The translations under genes and the position numbers were made by a program. 64,000 bases of DNA from Bacillota bacterium. GTDB lineage: Bacteria; Bacillota; Clostridia; Christensenellales; CAG-314. A model generated the notes under the pieces. It worked only from the letters and a program-made list of their open reading frames with translations, did not search any database and was not told the origin of the DNA. This document shows positions 21,144 to 29,623 of this stretch, one piece after another. Positions within the stretch are counted from its first letter, which is position 1. Each line of letters opens with the position of its first letter. The stretch covers positions 1-64,000 of the forward strand of contig JAEWZT010000006.1 in assembly GCA_023458375.1 (NCBI GenBank), read 5' to 3'.

Positions 21144-22826
21144 TTACATTACATAGCTGCCGAATTCAGACTTTACCACTTTAAGAATATCCCTTTCGGT
21201 GTAGTCTTTTGCGTCTATATAAATATAGAAAGTGTCTTTTCCTCTTGTGGTAATAAACTCATAGCAGATATATTCGTTTGCGCATTCGTCGGGAATAATC
21301 GCCCTGCCCCTGTTTTGCATTGTAAGCTTGGGGTGCAGCCTGCTTGCCGCTTTGGCGTATTCATCGTATTTTTGAGGGAAATTACGCTGCTTGTGGTTTA
21401 CAAGATAGGAAAAAGCGTCAAAGGAAACAACTCTTCCGCTCTTTACGTCAATGGCTGTTTTAATCATGTCGGGGTAAACTTTCACTCCCCCTTCCGTTAC
21501 ATAAATCAAATTGACGTAAACTACGCCCTGCGTTTCTTCGCTGACCCACATAGTTTTTACGTCGTAACCTAAGCTTGCGGCAAAGTTTTTTGCAATTGCG
21601 GGGTAGTCTGTGCTATGCGCGGCGGCTTCAATGAGGTTGTAGCCGTTTATCTGTAAAAACCTGCCGTCAACGGTAAGCATAATGCTGTATTTGCTTCCGT
21701 CGGCGCAAACGGCGTTGTAAACGTAAACTGTCGCCTCGTTATCCACTTTTTCCTCGTAAGCCACTTCAACTATGCCATAAGAGACTAACGCTGAAAGTAT
21801 TTTTGATTTTCCTTCTTCTTCCGTTATGCTTTTGCCCATTTTAATTTCGCCTTTTTTGGCGTCGGAAAAGGGTCCGTCATAAATTAAAGCGGGGTATTCA
21901 AACAGCGTTGAAAACTCTTCCGAGCCGTTTTCTCCGCCCCCATTAGAAAAGGAAAAATTAAAATCGCCTTTTTTGGCGGCGTCCCTCAATTGTTCTTGAA
22001 AACTATCGGCAATATCGCCCAATTCGCTTAAACGGGTACGGTCGGCTTCTTTAAGGTTTCTGCCTCCCTTTATTTGCTTTGCAAGGCAGACGCAGTAATC
22101 GGACACTTGGTTGGTAAAGCGCAAGGCTCCCTGAACCGATTCGCTTGAATAGTCTACGGGCAAAAGCGTTAAATCTGCGGCGCAGGCGGAAGCGTATCTT
22201 TCGCTTTCAAGCAAATACCTGTGAACGCTTGAAGAACCGTTTGCGACGCTTACCTTTTCTAAGGCGCTGTGCAGATTGTTCATGCTGTCGGAAAGAGAAT
22301 ACATAATCTCTTTATACAGGTTTTCCAGCAGCAATTTATAATCGGTTTCGCCGTTAACGCCGTTAGGTTCCGTTGTGCCGTTTCCGTTAGTGCCGTTTCC
22401 GTTAGTGCCGTTTCCGCTAGTTCCGTTTCCGTTTGGAACTGTTGTTCCGTTCCCATTGGGATTAGTAGTTCCGTTTCCGCTAGCTCCGTTTCCGCTAGCT
22501 CCGTTTCCGTTTGGAACTGTTGTTCCGTTTCCATTAGGATTAGTCGTTCCATTACCATTTGGGTTAGCGGTTCCGTTTCCATTTGGTTCGGTTGTGCCGT
22601 TACCATTGGGGTTAGTCATCCCATTACCATTGGGATTGGTTGTGCCGTTCCCGTTGCCGTTACCGTTGGGGTAAGGCTCGGTTAAAAAGGGTGGGTTATT
22701 GTCAACATAATTTCCGTAGTTTCTAAAAGCCACGCCGCCCAAGGCAAGATAAACGCATAAAGCTATCGCAAGAACTGCCACGATTGATAAAAATATCAGC
22801 CAGGCGCGTTGAACCGCTAATCTCAT
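21144..22826 (-). CDS. ypeB: Germination protein YpeB with Asn/Gly repeat linker
   Basis: YpeB partners the spore-cortex lytic enzyme SleB in the spore envelope and is needed for cortex degradation at germination. The 560-residue protein has an N-terminal membrane helix (about 8-30). A tandem NPNGNGTT-type repeat region (about 52-160) follows, then the family body with YSLSDSMNNLHSALEKVSVA. The C-terminal half carries PepSY/YPEB-like repeats (EEGKSKILSALVSYGI, YPAIAKNFAASLGYDV). The ordinary family member has about 450 residues, and the excess is the repeat region. The start overlaps the preceding small gene by ATGA. Three-gene operon: sleB, partial ypeB duplicate, ypeB. Confidence 0.88.
   Translation of the reverse strand: MRLAVQRAWLIFLSIVAVLAIALCVYLALGGVAFRNYGNYVDNNPPFLTEPYPNGNGNGNGTTNPNGNGMTNPNGNGTTEPNGNGTANPNGNGTTNPNGNGTTVPNGNGASGNGASGNGTTNPNGNGTTVPNGNGTSGNGTNGNGTNGNGTTEPNGVNGETDYKLLLENLYKEIMYSLSDSMNNLHSALEKVSVANGSSSVHRYLLESERYASACAADLTLLPVDYSSESVQGALRFTNQVSDYCVCLAKQIKGGRNLKEADRTRLSELGDIADSFQEQLRDAAKKGDFNFSFSNGGGENGSEEFSTLFEYPALIYDGPFSDAKKGEIKMGKSITEEEGKSKILSALVSYGIVEVAYEEKVDNEATVYVYNAVCADGSKYSIMLTVDGRFLQINGYNLIEAAAHSTDYPAIAKNFAASLGYDVKTMWVSEETQGVVYVNLIYVTEGGVKVYPDMIKTAIDVKSGRVVSFDAFSYLVNHKQRNFPQKYDEYAKAASRLHPKLTMQNRGRAIIPDECANEYICYEFITTRGKDTFYIYIDAKDYTERDILKVVKSEFGSYVM
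22375..22690 (-). repeat. In-frame tandem repeat in ypeB coding Asn/Gly/Thr/Pro
   Basis: Degenerate 18- to 24-bp units code for NPNGNGTT and relatives, repeated about a dozen times, with a shorter NGNGTS variant at one end. Since all units keep the reading frame, expansion or loss by slippage changes only the linker length. The region is Asn/Gly-rich and would be flexible and extracytoplasmic. Confidence 0.9.
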
Positions 22827-23038
22827 AATTTATCCTCCTCAATTATATAGGTGCGCAAATCTTTGTCGGGCATCATTTGCCCCCTTCTCATTTCACTTGC
22901 GGGAGGGTTATTGTCAGCATAATTTCCGTAGTCTCTAAAAGCCATGCCCCCTAAGGCAAGATAAACGCATAAAGCTATTGCAAGAGCCGCAATTACGCCT
23001 ACAAATATTGTCCAGCCGCGATAAATTGTTAATTTCAT
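22823..23038 (-). CDS. Small membrane protein, partial duplicate of the YpeB N-terminus
   Basis: The 71-residue protein is almost all one membrane helix. Its segment LAIALCVYLALGG then AFRDYGNYADNNPP matches the YpeB N-terminus (LAIALCVYLALGG then AFRNYGNYVDNNPP), so it is a truncated duplicate of the first 45 residues of its neighbour. It ends in a new charged tail, DKDLRTYIIEEDKL. A TAAGGAGG ribosome-binding site precedes it, and its stop overlaps the ypeB start (ATGA), so it is translated. It may compete with, or anchor, YpeB; this is inference. Confidence 0.8.
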   Translation of the reverse strand: MKLTIYRGWTIFVGVIAALAIALCVYLALGGMAFRDYGNYADNNPPASEMRRGQMMPDKDLRTYIIEEDKL

Positions 23039-23050
23039 ATTTTTTCCTCC

Positions 23051-23737
23051 TTACGCGCAAAAGACGTGTTTGCCTATGGTGGTTACCACTCTTTTATTTC
23101 TAATCCAGCTTGACGTCGCCGTTAAGGGATTATAATAAAATAAGCAGCCGTAAGTGGGGTCCCAGCCGTTCATGGCGTCCTGCGCGGCGCGGGTGCATTC
23201 GTCGGTAGTGCCTAAATTGATTTGTCCGTCGCTTACGCAGGTAAAAGCTCCCTGCTGATAAATTACGCCCGCTATGGTGTTGGGGAAGCTGCTGCTTTTG
23301 ACGCGGTTAAGCACCACCGCCGCAACGGCGACTTTGCCTGTATAACTTTCGCCCCTAGCCTCGCCGTAAACGCAACAAGAAAGCAGATATAAGTCGGAAG
23401 ACGAGCTTGAACTCCCTCCCGAAGTGCCCGAACTTGACGAAGTTAAAGACATTCCCAGCGCCGAAGCGGTTTTCTTTCCCACTACTCCGTCCGCCGACAG
23501 ACCGTTTGTGCGCTGAAACTTTTTGACTGCCGCGGTGGTTTTTGCGCCGTAGATGCCGTCAACGCCTCCCGCGTAGTAGCCCCAGCGTTTGAGCTTAGTT
23601 TGCACGGTTGAAACCAAGCTTCCTCTGCTGCCCTGCTTTAACACCGCCGCGTCGGCTTGACCGCTGGGCACAGCGACCACCAGACAGGCGGACATAATAA
23701 ATATCAAGGCGAGCAAAAAGCAAATTTTCTTTCGCAT
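23051..23737 (-). CDS. sleB: Spore cortex-lytic enzyme SleB-like hydrolase
   Basis: SleB is a lytic transglycosylase that breaks down spore-cortex peptidoglycan during germination. The 228-residue protein has a signal peptide (1-30) and a PG_binding_1 domain (about 34-93: GSRGSLVSTVQTKLKRWGYY, GIYGAKTTAAVKKFQ). A Ser/Gly linker leads to a Hydrolase_2 domain with the conserved VYGEARGES, whose Glu is catalytic in the family, and VAAVVLNRVKSSSFP. This is the SleB domain order. The start follows AAAGGAG. It precedes the ypeB duplicate and ypeB by 12 bp, the normal sleB-ypeB pairing. Confidence 0.92.
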   Translation of the reverse strand: MRKKICFLLALIFIMSACLVVAVPSGQADAAVLKQGSRGSLVSTVQTKLKRWGYYAGGVDGIYGAKTTAAVKKFQRTNGLSADGVVGKKTASALGMSLTSSSSGTSGGSSSSSSDLYLLSCCVYGEARGESYTGKVAVAAVVLNRVKSSSFPNTIAGVIYQQGAFTCVSDGQINLGTTDECTRAAQDAMNGWDPTYGCLFYYNPLTATSSWIRNKRVVTTIGKHVFCA

Positions 23738-24246
23738 AGATTTCTACTCCTTTTTTTCTTTTAGTATTTGAATTATCGCAAAAAGATATGCTAAAAGGCT
23801 TTTTCCCCCATTTTTTGATAGCCGAGGCTTATAATTGTAATTTAGAAGCAAGTTATTTAATCTTTTCCCTGCGCAGATGCGCACGCGCGGATTGCCCGCG
23901 CGGATTTATTTTTTTACGCTTTTAATCTTGCCGATTTTAAAGCAAACATAAATATTTTTTTAAAATCATTTTAAAACATTGCCATAATCACGAAATAAGT
24001 AAAGCAAATACGTTAAACGCGAAAAAGGTGCGTCAAATATAAATAAGGCGGGTAACTAAACGCAAAGCTCAAAATAACTTAATAACTTTATAATTTCCTG
24101 CTTACGCCTTATAGTTGCAAACCGTGCGCGCGAAAACATAAAACGATTTTAATTTTAAAGGGTTGGGGGGCAAGCGCAGTTCTGCCGCTAAATAATGTAA
24201 GCCTGCCCCCGCCCTTTAAAGGAGGAAAACAATGAAAAAGTAAAAA
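23738..24246. other. Intergenic region with an orphan ribosome-binding site
   Basis: No full gene is seen. A CGCGCGG/CCGCGCG hairpin lies near 23890-23910. A perfect AAAGGAGG followed by ATG AAA AAG TAA at 24219-24243 (plus strand) has no continuing frame and sits directly against the 3' end of spoIIR. It looks like the stump of a deleted gene. Confidence 0.5.
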
Positions 24247-24792
24247 TTACTTTTCAGAGCTGTAAAACTTTTCTATAATTTCTTTGAGTTTTGAAACGTA
24301 ATAAAATCCCTGCGAGTTTAAGTCCTCTTTGCCTATAAAGCATAAAGGCGGATAAACTACGCACCACCAGTTGTCGCCCTTTGCGTTTCCAAGCTCAATA
24401 ATTAGGCTGTCGTAAACGCCTGCGGAAAGCGTTCTGCCGCCGTAGCTGCGCGACGGAAAGTTCTCGCGCGTTACGCTCGCCTTAACGCCGTAATCGTAAC
24501 CGTTTTCGGCAAGCGTTTTACGGCATGTTTCCTCAATGCCGCTAAGCCTTTGGCGCACTGCGCTTAATGCTTCTTCCTTTGTGCGGACTTGCGCCAAAAA
24601 GGGCGTAAGGTAACTTACTACTTGGCTTTTGACCAGATACTTGACCTCTTGGTCGGCGCTTTCATTGCTGTTTGCCCTAATATGTATCCTCAAATATCTT
24701 GCGTTGTCGCTTGAAAAATCCCCGCAAAGGACAATGGGCACAAGCAAAGCCAAAAAAATTACCGCCAAAAGAAAAAGTTTTTTTGAGTTCAT
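24247..24792 (-). CDS. spoIIR: Stage II sporulation protein R (SpoIIR)
   Basis: SpoIIR is made in the forespore under sigma-F and secreted into the intermembrane space. There it triggers SpoIIGA to process pro-sigma-E. The 181-residue reading starts at an ATG behind GGGAGAAAC; a longer frame from 24879 lacks a ribosome-binding site. It has a signal anchor (about 5-24) and the family segments RYLRIHIRANSNESADQEVK, VKASVTRENFP and WWCVVYPPLCF. The partner SpoIIGA and sigma-E genes are present at 54.9-56.5 kb. It is followed by the convergent gene stump near 24219. Confidence 0.93.
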   Translation of the reverse strand: MNSKKLFLLAVIFLALLVPIVLCGDFSSDNARYLRIHIRANSNESADQEVKYLVKSQVVSYLTPFLAQVRTKEEALSAVRQRLSGIEETCRKTLAENGYDYGVKASVTRENFPSRSYGGRTLSAGVYDSLIIELGNAKGDNWWCVVYPPLCFIGKEDLNSQGFYYVSKLKEIIEKFYSSEK

Positions 24793-24919
24793 ATTGTTTC
24801 TCCCGCTTATTGCCCCGCAGTTTAATGCGGCGCAAATAAAAAATGCACATAGATTATGCGCATTTAATTCTTTCTGCAACGGAAGAAAAAACCGATATTT
24901 AAAAATTACTTGTCGTAAT

Positions 24920-25774
24920 TTAGTTTATTTCTATCGCGCGAGGAGTGCTTTTGAGCGCATAGGAATTAAATCCCTCATCTTTGAGTTTTTGCGCGTTATA
25001 TTCCGCATCCTCTTGACTTTGGCATAAAATAAAGAAATTGCCGCCGCTTCCCGTCATTACGGGCGCAGGCAAGCATAGTTTGCCGCAGGCGTTTATAATT
25101 TCTTTTAATTTGCCATTAAGCCTTACCGCCGCGCTCTGCAAATTATTGCCCAAATATTTTTGCGCGCTTTTAATGTTGCCCTCAAAGAGGCTCCTTACAA
25201 GCTTTTCGCCGTCAAAAAAAGTATGGTCGGGCATTTTGTCAAAGGCGGCAAAAACGTCTTTTGTAAGCATAGGCTCGCCCTCAATTAGGGTAAAATGCAG
25301 CGTTTTTGTAAAATCGTAATAAGTAACGTCATCGCCCTTGCCTTGCAAAAGCGCAAGCCCCCCCGCCGTTAAATAGGCAATGTCGCTTCCCTGCCTTGCG
25401 GCGATTTCAAGCATCTTTTTATCAATGGGCAAATTGTAAAGCGCCGCCATGCCGGCAATCACCCCCGCAGCCGCCGCGCTGCTTCCGCCCATGCCGCCGC
25501 AAAGGGGAACGCCCTTTACGACGCTTATATCGGCTCCCGTAACGCTAAAATTGCTGACAATAGCTTTTGCAACGTCTTGCGCCGTCTTGCCGCCAAAGGC
25601 GCTGCCCAAAAGAGAAAGATTAATTTCATTGTCCTGCCGCCTTGACAGCGTAACTGTGTCAAAGACGCTTACCGTCGTTACAACGCTTGAAAGGCTGTGG
25701 TAGCTGTCGCCGTAAGCGCCCGTAACGTTAAGATTAAGATTAAGCTTTCCGTAAGCTTTTACTTTTACGCTCAT
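24920..25774 (-). CDS. ispE: 4-diphosphocytidyl-2-C-methyl-D-erythritol kinase (IspE)
   Basis: IspE phosphorylates CDP-methylerythritol in the non-mevalonate isoprenoid pathway. The 284-residue GHMP kinase has the substrate-binding Lys10 in YGKLNLNL, the ATP loop PLCGGMGGSSA (90-100) and the catalytic Asp131 in GSDIAYLTAGG. The C-terminal motif TGSGGNFF is the third GHMP motif. The length is normal. Upstream lie the DUF3794 and veg genes, and in B. subtilis veg is likewise close to ispE, so this neighbourhood is conserved. Confidence 0.95.
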   Translation of the reverse strand: MSVKVKAYGKLNLNLNVTGAYGDSYHSLSSVVTTVSVFDTVTLSRRQDNEINLSLLGSAFGGKTAQDVAKAIVSNFSVTGADISVVKGVPLCGGMGGSSAAAAGVIAGMAALYNLPIDKKMLEIAARQGSDIAYLTAGGLALLQGKGDDVTYYDFTKTLHFTLIEGEPMLTKDVFAAFDKMPDHTFFDGEKLVRSLFEGNIKSAQKYLGNNLQSAAVRLNGKLKEIINACGKLCLPAPVMTGSGGNFFILCQSQEDAEYNAQKLKDEGFNSYALKSTPRAIEIN

Positions 25775-26251
25775 AGCATCAATTTACCATAACGCCGCGT
25801 TTTTAACAACACATAGATAACAATTACTTCAACAGACGCAAAAAAGGATAAATTGAAAGTGCCGCCAACGCAATCATTATAACCGAGTAGTTTCATAACT
25901 GAAATAAAATCAAAAACAAAAACATATTTTTTACAGCTTTAAGCCCGCTCCCGCTAACGCCGTTTTTTCTTAGCGTTTTTTTGCCCAAAAACAGGACAGC
26001 CTTTGCGGCGCGGAATAAAGCGCAATGCCTGAGATAACTCCGAACTATGCCAAACCGCGCTAAATCTTAGTTAAGCTAATAAAACCTTAAAATTATAAAG
26101 TGCTTTGAATGCAAAAGAGCGGCAGAATAGAATAATACTTAATTAAGAAGTATTTTTAAATTAAAAAACGCGTAAAAAGAAAACTCCTCTCCGTTTAGGA
26201 AAAGAGTTTCTTTTTTATGCCCTTGCCTTTTGCCGACTTTGCGGCTGAGCT
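25775..26251. other. Intergenic region upstream of ispE
   Basis: No gene is seen. It contains the terminator of the DUF3794 gene (26174-26218). The rest is AT-rich without a clear motif. Confidence 0.4.
26174..26218 (-). terminator. Terminator after the DUF3794 gene
   Basis: On the minus strand an A/T-rich stem, GAAACTC-type against GAGTTTTC, lies between runs of A and T (AAAAAAG and CTTTTTAC). It closes the veg-DUF3794 unit about 35 bp past the stop. Confidence 0.65.
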
Positions 26252-27733
26252 TTATATCCTATTGTATATAACTATACGCTTAGCTTCCTCTAAGGGGAAA
26301 ACCAAATCGGGGTTAAGCGCGGTAATCTGTTCTTGCGGCATATTGAGCTTTTTGGCGGTGGTCCACAAATCGTCGCCCTTTTGCCCCACGCACACTTCAA
26401 AACCCGCCGTTGAAACGCTCAAAGCTTCGCCTTCGGTGACGCTGCCTATGACGCTGTGCGCCAGCTCTCTCGTTACCACTACGTCCACCTTGCCCGAAAC
26501 GGTAATTTCAACGCCCTTTGCCTTTTCTTTGAGTGACACGTTTGAAATTACGGCGCATGCCGTCAAAGGCGAGTCGGCCTTTAAGTATTCGTCCTCAATT
26601 AACCTTGAAAAAGGAAGCTGGAAATCCGTTGAACGCAGCGCCCCCTCTTTTACGTAAAGGACCGTGCCCTGCACTATGCCCTCCGCCCTTACTCCCCCTG
26701 CGGCAACCGACGCGCTCACCACTTCCGCCAAGGCGTTTACCACGCCTACGGTCCTGTCGGCGTCAAGCTCCACCGTTTCTTCAATTTGCAAATCGTAGTC
26801 GTATCTGCCCTGCAAAAGGGTGCCGCCAAGCTGTCTATAATCCGTTACCACTTTGTTTTTTGGCGAATAAATATCCTGCACCACTTCCACTTCGCTTTGT
26901 TCTGAGCAAATCAATGTAACTTCCACCGTAAGCTCAGTCGTCAGCTCTTTGCTTTCTTCTTCCCCCACTATGTCAATATGTATTTTAGTGCCTTTTGTGC
27001 CGGCGCAGGCAATAAGACATTGCTGTTGGTCGGTTAATGCCGTTTCCGTTTCCTGCGAAAAGGGAAAGCTGAATAACTGCGAATTGACGGCGCCCTCGGC
27101 GTCTAAGTAAGTAAGGTTTACCGCCCCCTCCCCCTCAACGGTCAAAACATTGTCGGAAATGAAAGAATCGGTTACCGAAACATAGCTTTCGGCAAGCAGC
27201 ACCTTTTGGATATTTGCCGCGGTGTCAAGTTGCTGGGACAAGGTTACGGTAACGCATTCAAGCGACGCGGAAGTAACGACAGGCAAACTTTGCTTTTTTA
27301 CAAAAGCCCCTTCGCAGGAAGAAAGGCATTCAACGGGGTTGGCGTAAATTACCGTAGCAAGCGTTTGCACCAAAGTGTTAAGCGATATTTTGCTTCCGTT
27401 GACTTTGTAGTCGTTGTCCATTACGGTGCATTGGAAATAAGCTTTCGCCTTTTCCCTTATAAAGGGCGAGGCAATTTTTTCGTTAAAATCCGCGACGTAG
27501 CTAAGCCCCTGCGGACCTTCTTCCGTCGTTACAAGCAGTCGGTAGTTTACTCTGCCGGAAATGAGCATTTCACCCGACGCGGCGTTATAATTTATTACCG
27601 AAGCTTCCACCCCCACCGAAAGCACCGACAATATGTCTCTTTTGGCGGCGATATTTACCGTCAGCGCCGTTTGAACGGGGGCAAGCTTTACGAGGCGGTA
27701 GGTGGTAACAGGGCTATATTCAGGTGTAAGCAT
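26252..27733 (-). CDS. DUF3794 (SPOCS) spore protein with C-terminal LysM-like domain
   Basis: The 493-residue protein has repeated DUF3794/SPOCS beta-rich domains. One lies at about 20-150 (LVKLAPVQTALTVNIAAK and ISGRVNYRLLVTTEEG), one in the middle and one at about 300-430 (ILRSTDF-type repeats with VQGTVLYVKEG). A C-terminal LysM-like segment follows (KGDDLWTTAKKLNMPQEQI, then LNPDL). DUF3794 proteins with LysM are spore-coat or cortex-associated proteins in spore-forming Clostridia. No signal peptide is seen. It starts behind GGAGGATTTTTTAAT. It lies between veg and ispE, and its terminator separates it from ispE. Confidence 0.88.
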   Translation of the reverse strand: MLTPEYSPVTTYRLVKLAPVQTALTVNIAAKRDILSVLSVGVEASVINYNAASGEMLISGRVNYRLLVTTEEGPQGLSYVADFNEKIASPFIREKAKAYFQCTVMDNDYKVNGSKISLNTLVQTLATVIYANPVECLSSCEGAFVKKQSLPVVTSASLECVTVTLSQQLDTAANIQKVLLAESYVSVTDSFISDNVLTVEGEGAVNLTYLDAEGAVNSQLFSFPFSQETETALTDQQQCLIACAGTKGTKIHIDIVGEEESKELTTELTVEVTLICSEQSEVEVVQDIYSPKNKVVTDYRQLGGTLLQGRYDYDLQIEETVELDADRTVGVVNALAEVVSASVAAGGVRAEGIVQGTVLYVKEGALRSTDFQLPFSRLIEDEYLKADSPLTACAVISNVSLKEKAKGVEITVSGKVDVVVTRELAHSVIGSVTEGEALSVSTAGFEVCVGQKGDDLWTTAKKLNMPQEQITALNPDLVFPLEEAKRIVIYNRI

Positions 27734-27800
27734 ATTAAAAAATCCTCCAATATCGTATATACTTACTATATTGTAATTATTTTTTAAATATGCTTAGGCG

Positions 27801-28046
27801 CTACTCGCATTTGCGCGGGCGTATTGTTACGTCGCCGCATAAAATGTCGGTGTAAGAACAGCTTAGCCTGTCAAATATTTCGTTATATACAGTAAGCACG
27901 AACACGTTGGAATATACTTCGTTGACGCGCGCTTTAAAGATACCCGGTTTGCTTCTGCCCTTGCAGTAACGGACGGTAACTTCTTTTCCCAAAAGCCCCG
28001 CCACTTCTTCTTTGGTTTGTTCTAGGTTGCTTTTAACTTTACGCAT
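27801..28046 (-). CDS. veg: Veg family protein
   Basis: The 81-residue protein matches the Veg family. The start is followed by LLGKEVTVRY, the C-terminal half is SNVFVLTVYNEIFDRLSCSYTD, broken as SNVFVLTVYNE and FDRLSCSYTD, and the end is DILCGDVTIRP. B. subtilis Veg affects biofilm matrix and biofilm repressor activity and is strongly transcribed. It starts behind GCGGAGGAATAAG. It is followed by the DUF3794 protein and then ispE, as expected from the conserved veg-ispE neighbourhood. Confidence 0.9.
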   Translation of the reverse strand: MRKVKSNLEQTKEEVAGLLGKEVTVRYCKGRSKPGIFKARVNEVYSNVFVLTVYNEIFDRLSCSYTDILCGDVTIRPRKCE

Positions 28047-28396
28047 CTTATTCCTCCGCCTTTAATTGTTGCCAAAAGGCGCCTTTTTAATAAGAAAGGT
28101 AATTAAAAATAGAAAATAACGCGGCGAGCTTAGTATAAACCAAAAACAAAAGCTAATAAAAAAACAATATCGTCGCAGGTTTTGATTTTAGGTAATCTCT
28201 TTTTGTTTTCAATGAAAAATATCAAGGTCAAGAATCTGCTTAAAAGCAACGGAAAAGAAAAATAGTAAATAAAAAGGCTTAGCGCTTTAAAAGCTCCTAA
28301 GCCTTGTTGGTTTGTATTGTATATCGCTTTTACAATAACTCGCTATAAGCGAGGTAATAAGAAAAAAAGATTTAAAGCTTTGAAAGAAAAAGGAAA
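28047..28396. other. Intergenic region between veg and the acidic zinc-ribbon gene
   Basis: It holds the terminator of the zinc-ribbon gene (28267-28305). The promoter for veg is not obvious. No gene is seen. Confidence 0.4.
28267..28305 (-). terminator. Terminator after the acidic zinc-ribbon gene
   Basis: On the minus strand AAGGCTTAG/CTAAGCCTT (28274-28282 and 28297-28305) is followed by TTTTTATTT. Confidence 0.85.
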
Positions 28397-28891
28397 TTAT
28401 TCTTCCTCGTCTTCCTCTTCCTCATCTTCGTCAAGGTCTTCGTCGTCGTCAAATTCGCCAATCTCTTCAAGCTCGGCGTCTTCAAACTCGTCTTCATAGG
28501 TATCGGAAATGAGTTCTTCCTCGTCGTCGTAAACGGTGTCGTATTCCTCGTCTTGCAGCTCCTCTAAGGGTATTTCAATGGGCTCTTCAACAACGGGTTC
28601 GTCGTCAATATATTCTTTGCGCCAGCTTTCGTCGTCCTCTTCCGCCAAGGGGTCAACGTGCTCAATTTCCATTTTTGCGGCGCAGGCTTCGCATATGTCG
28701 TCTTCGCCCGCGACGGGCACGCGTTTGCATACCGAGCAGTAATAGACGCCCTCGTCGTATCCGCTCTCTTCCTCGCTGTCTAAACTTTTAATAAGTCCAA
28801 GTTCCGCTTTGCACACATCGCACATGTCCGCCGTGCTGTCAATGTAATTCAATTCGCATCTCGGACATTTGACGTAGGTTATTTTTGCCAT
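28397..28891 (-). CDS. Acidic zinc-ribbon protein of unknown function
   Basis: The 164-residue protein starts with two CxxC-CxxC zinc ribbons: KCPRCELNYID then MCDVCKAEL (9-30), and YYCSVCKR then CEACAAK (about 50-73). The C-terminal half is almost purely acidic, ending in about 20 Asp and Glu residues. No catalytic motif, signal peptide or membrane helix is seen. The layout suggests a nucleic-acid- or protein-binding factor, but the family is not recognised. The start follows AAGGGGATAG. It is a single-gene unit with its own terminator. The Asp/Glu codons are not repetitive, so it is not a slippage artefact. Confidence 0.75.
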   Translation of the reverse strand: MAKITYVKCPRCELNYIDSTADMCDVCKAELGLIKSLDSEEESGYDEGVYYCSVCKRVPVAGEDDICEACAAKMEIEHVDPLAEEDDESWRKEYIDDEPVVEEPIEIPLEELQDEEYDTVYDDEEELISDTYEDEFEDAELEEIGEFDDDEDLDEDEEEEDEEE

Positions 28892-29623
28892 TAACTATCC
28901 CCTTGCCTAACGTTATGGTTTTTTCCCGCATATTGTATATGCTATATGTAAAAATGTAAACTGTTTTACCCATAAATATTACTAAAATTTAATATATTTT
29001 CATATTAAAAACATTTGCGCCCTCTTTAAAACGCTTCTTTTTTGCGCGGGTCTTTATTTTATGCAGCACATTTCATTTTATGAAAAAAAACAAAACTTTT
29101 AAAACAAATCTGCCCCGTAAAAATCCTATGATAAAAAAGTATATATTGAAAAAAATAAAGCCCTTGTATACAAAAGCTTTTGAAGTTAACGGTTATATAA
29201 TTTTCTTATTTATATTAAAATGATTTTATATTGCAGGTTTTAGAAAATATAAGAAAATATCTTTTGTCCGCAAGTATTTGCGATAGTCTTTTGCAATTTT
29301 AAGGGGTAAATGTTGTTTTATTTTACATTTGCCGCAGCCTTTGGAATATTAATTTTGCTTAACGCAGCTTTGGCGCTTTTTTATTGTTGCAGCAGACTTT
29401 GGCGCGTTTTAATACTGTTTGTGCAACCTTTGTTGTGGGTTTAAATATTCGTTGCCGTAACCTCTGTTTGTTCTAAATGTAGCTTGCAACAAGATTTTGC
29501 CGCGTCTAAACTCCGTTTGCGCAGGATTTTGGCGCGTTTTATTGCCGCAGGATTGGCGCGGTTACATTTTTGCGACGCTGCTCAATCAAGCCTCGCCCCG
29601 TCTTTATACTAATTGCGCCTGTG
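28892..29623. other. Long spacer with four degenerate GCAG-TTTGGCGC repeats
   Basis: No credible gene is seen. Four imperfect copies of a GCAGgaTTTTGGCGCgTTTTAtt pattern start near 29364, 29391, 29519 and 29545. The left half is very AT-rich. An 88-codon open frame at 29497-29763 overlaps the end of the minus-strand GNAT and is a shadow. Confidence 0.4.

Noticed and set aside
22375..22690. Regularly repeated DNA that looks like a CRISPR array
   Set aside because: The repeat units are 18-24 bp, adjacent without unique spacers and in frame with ypeB. They are a coding tandem repeat.
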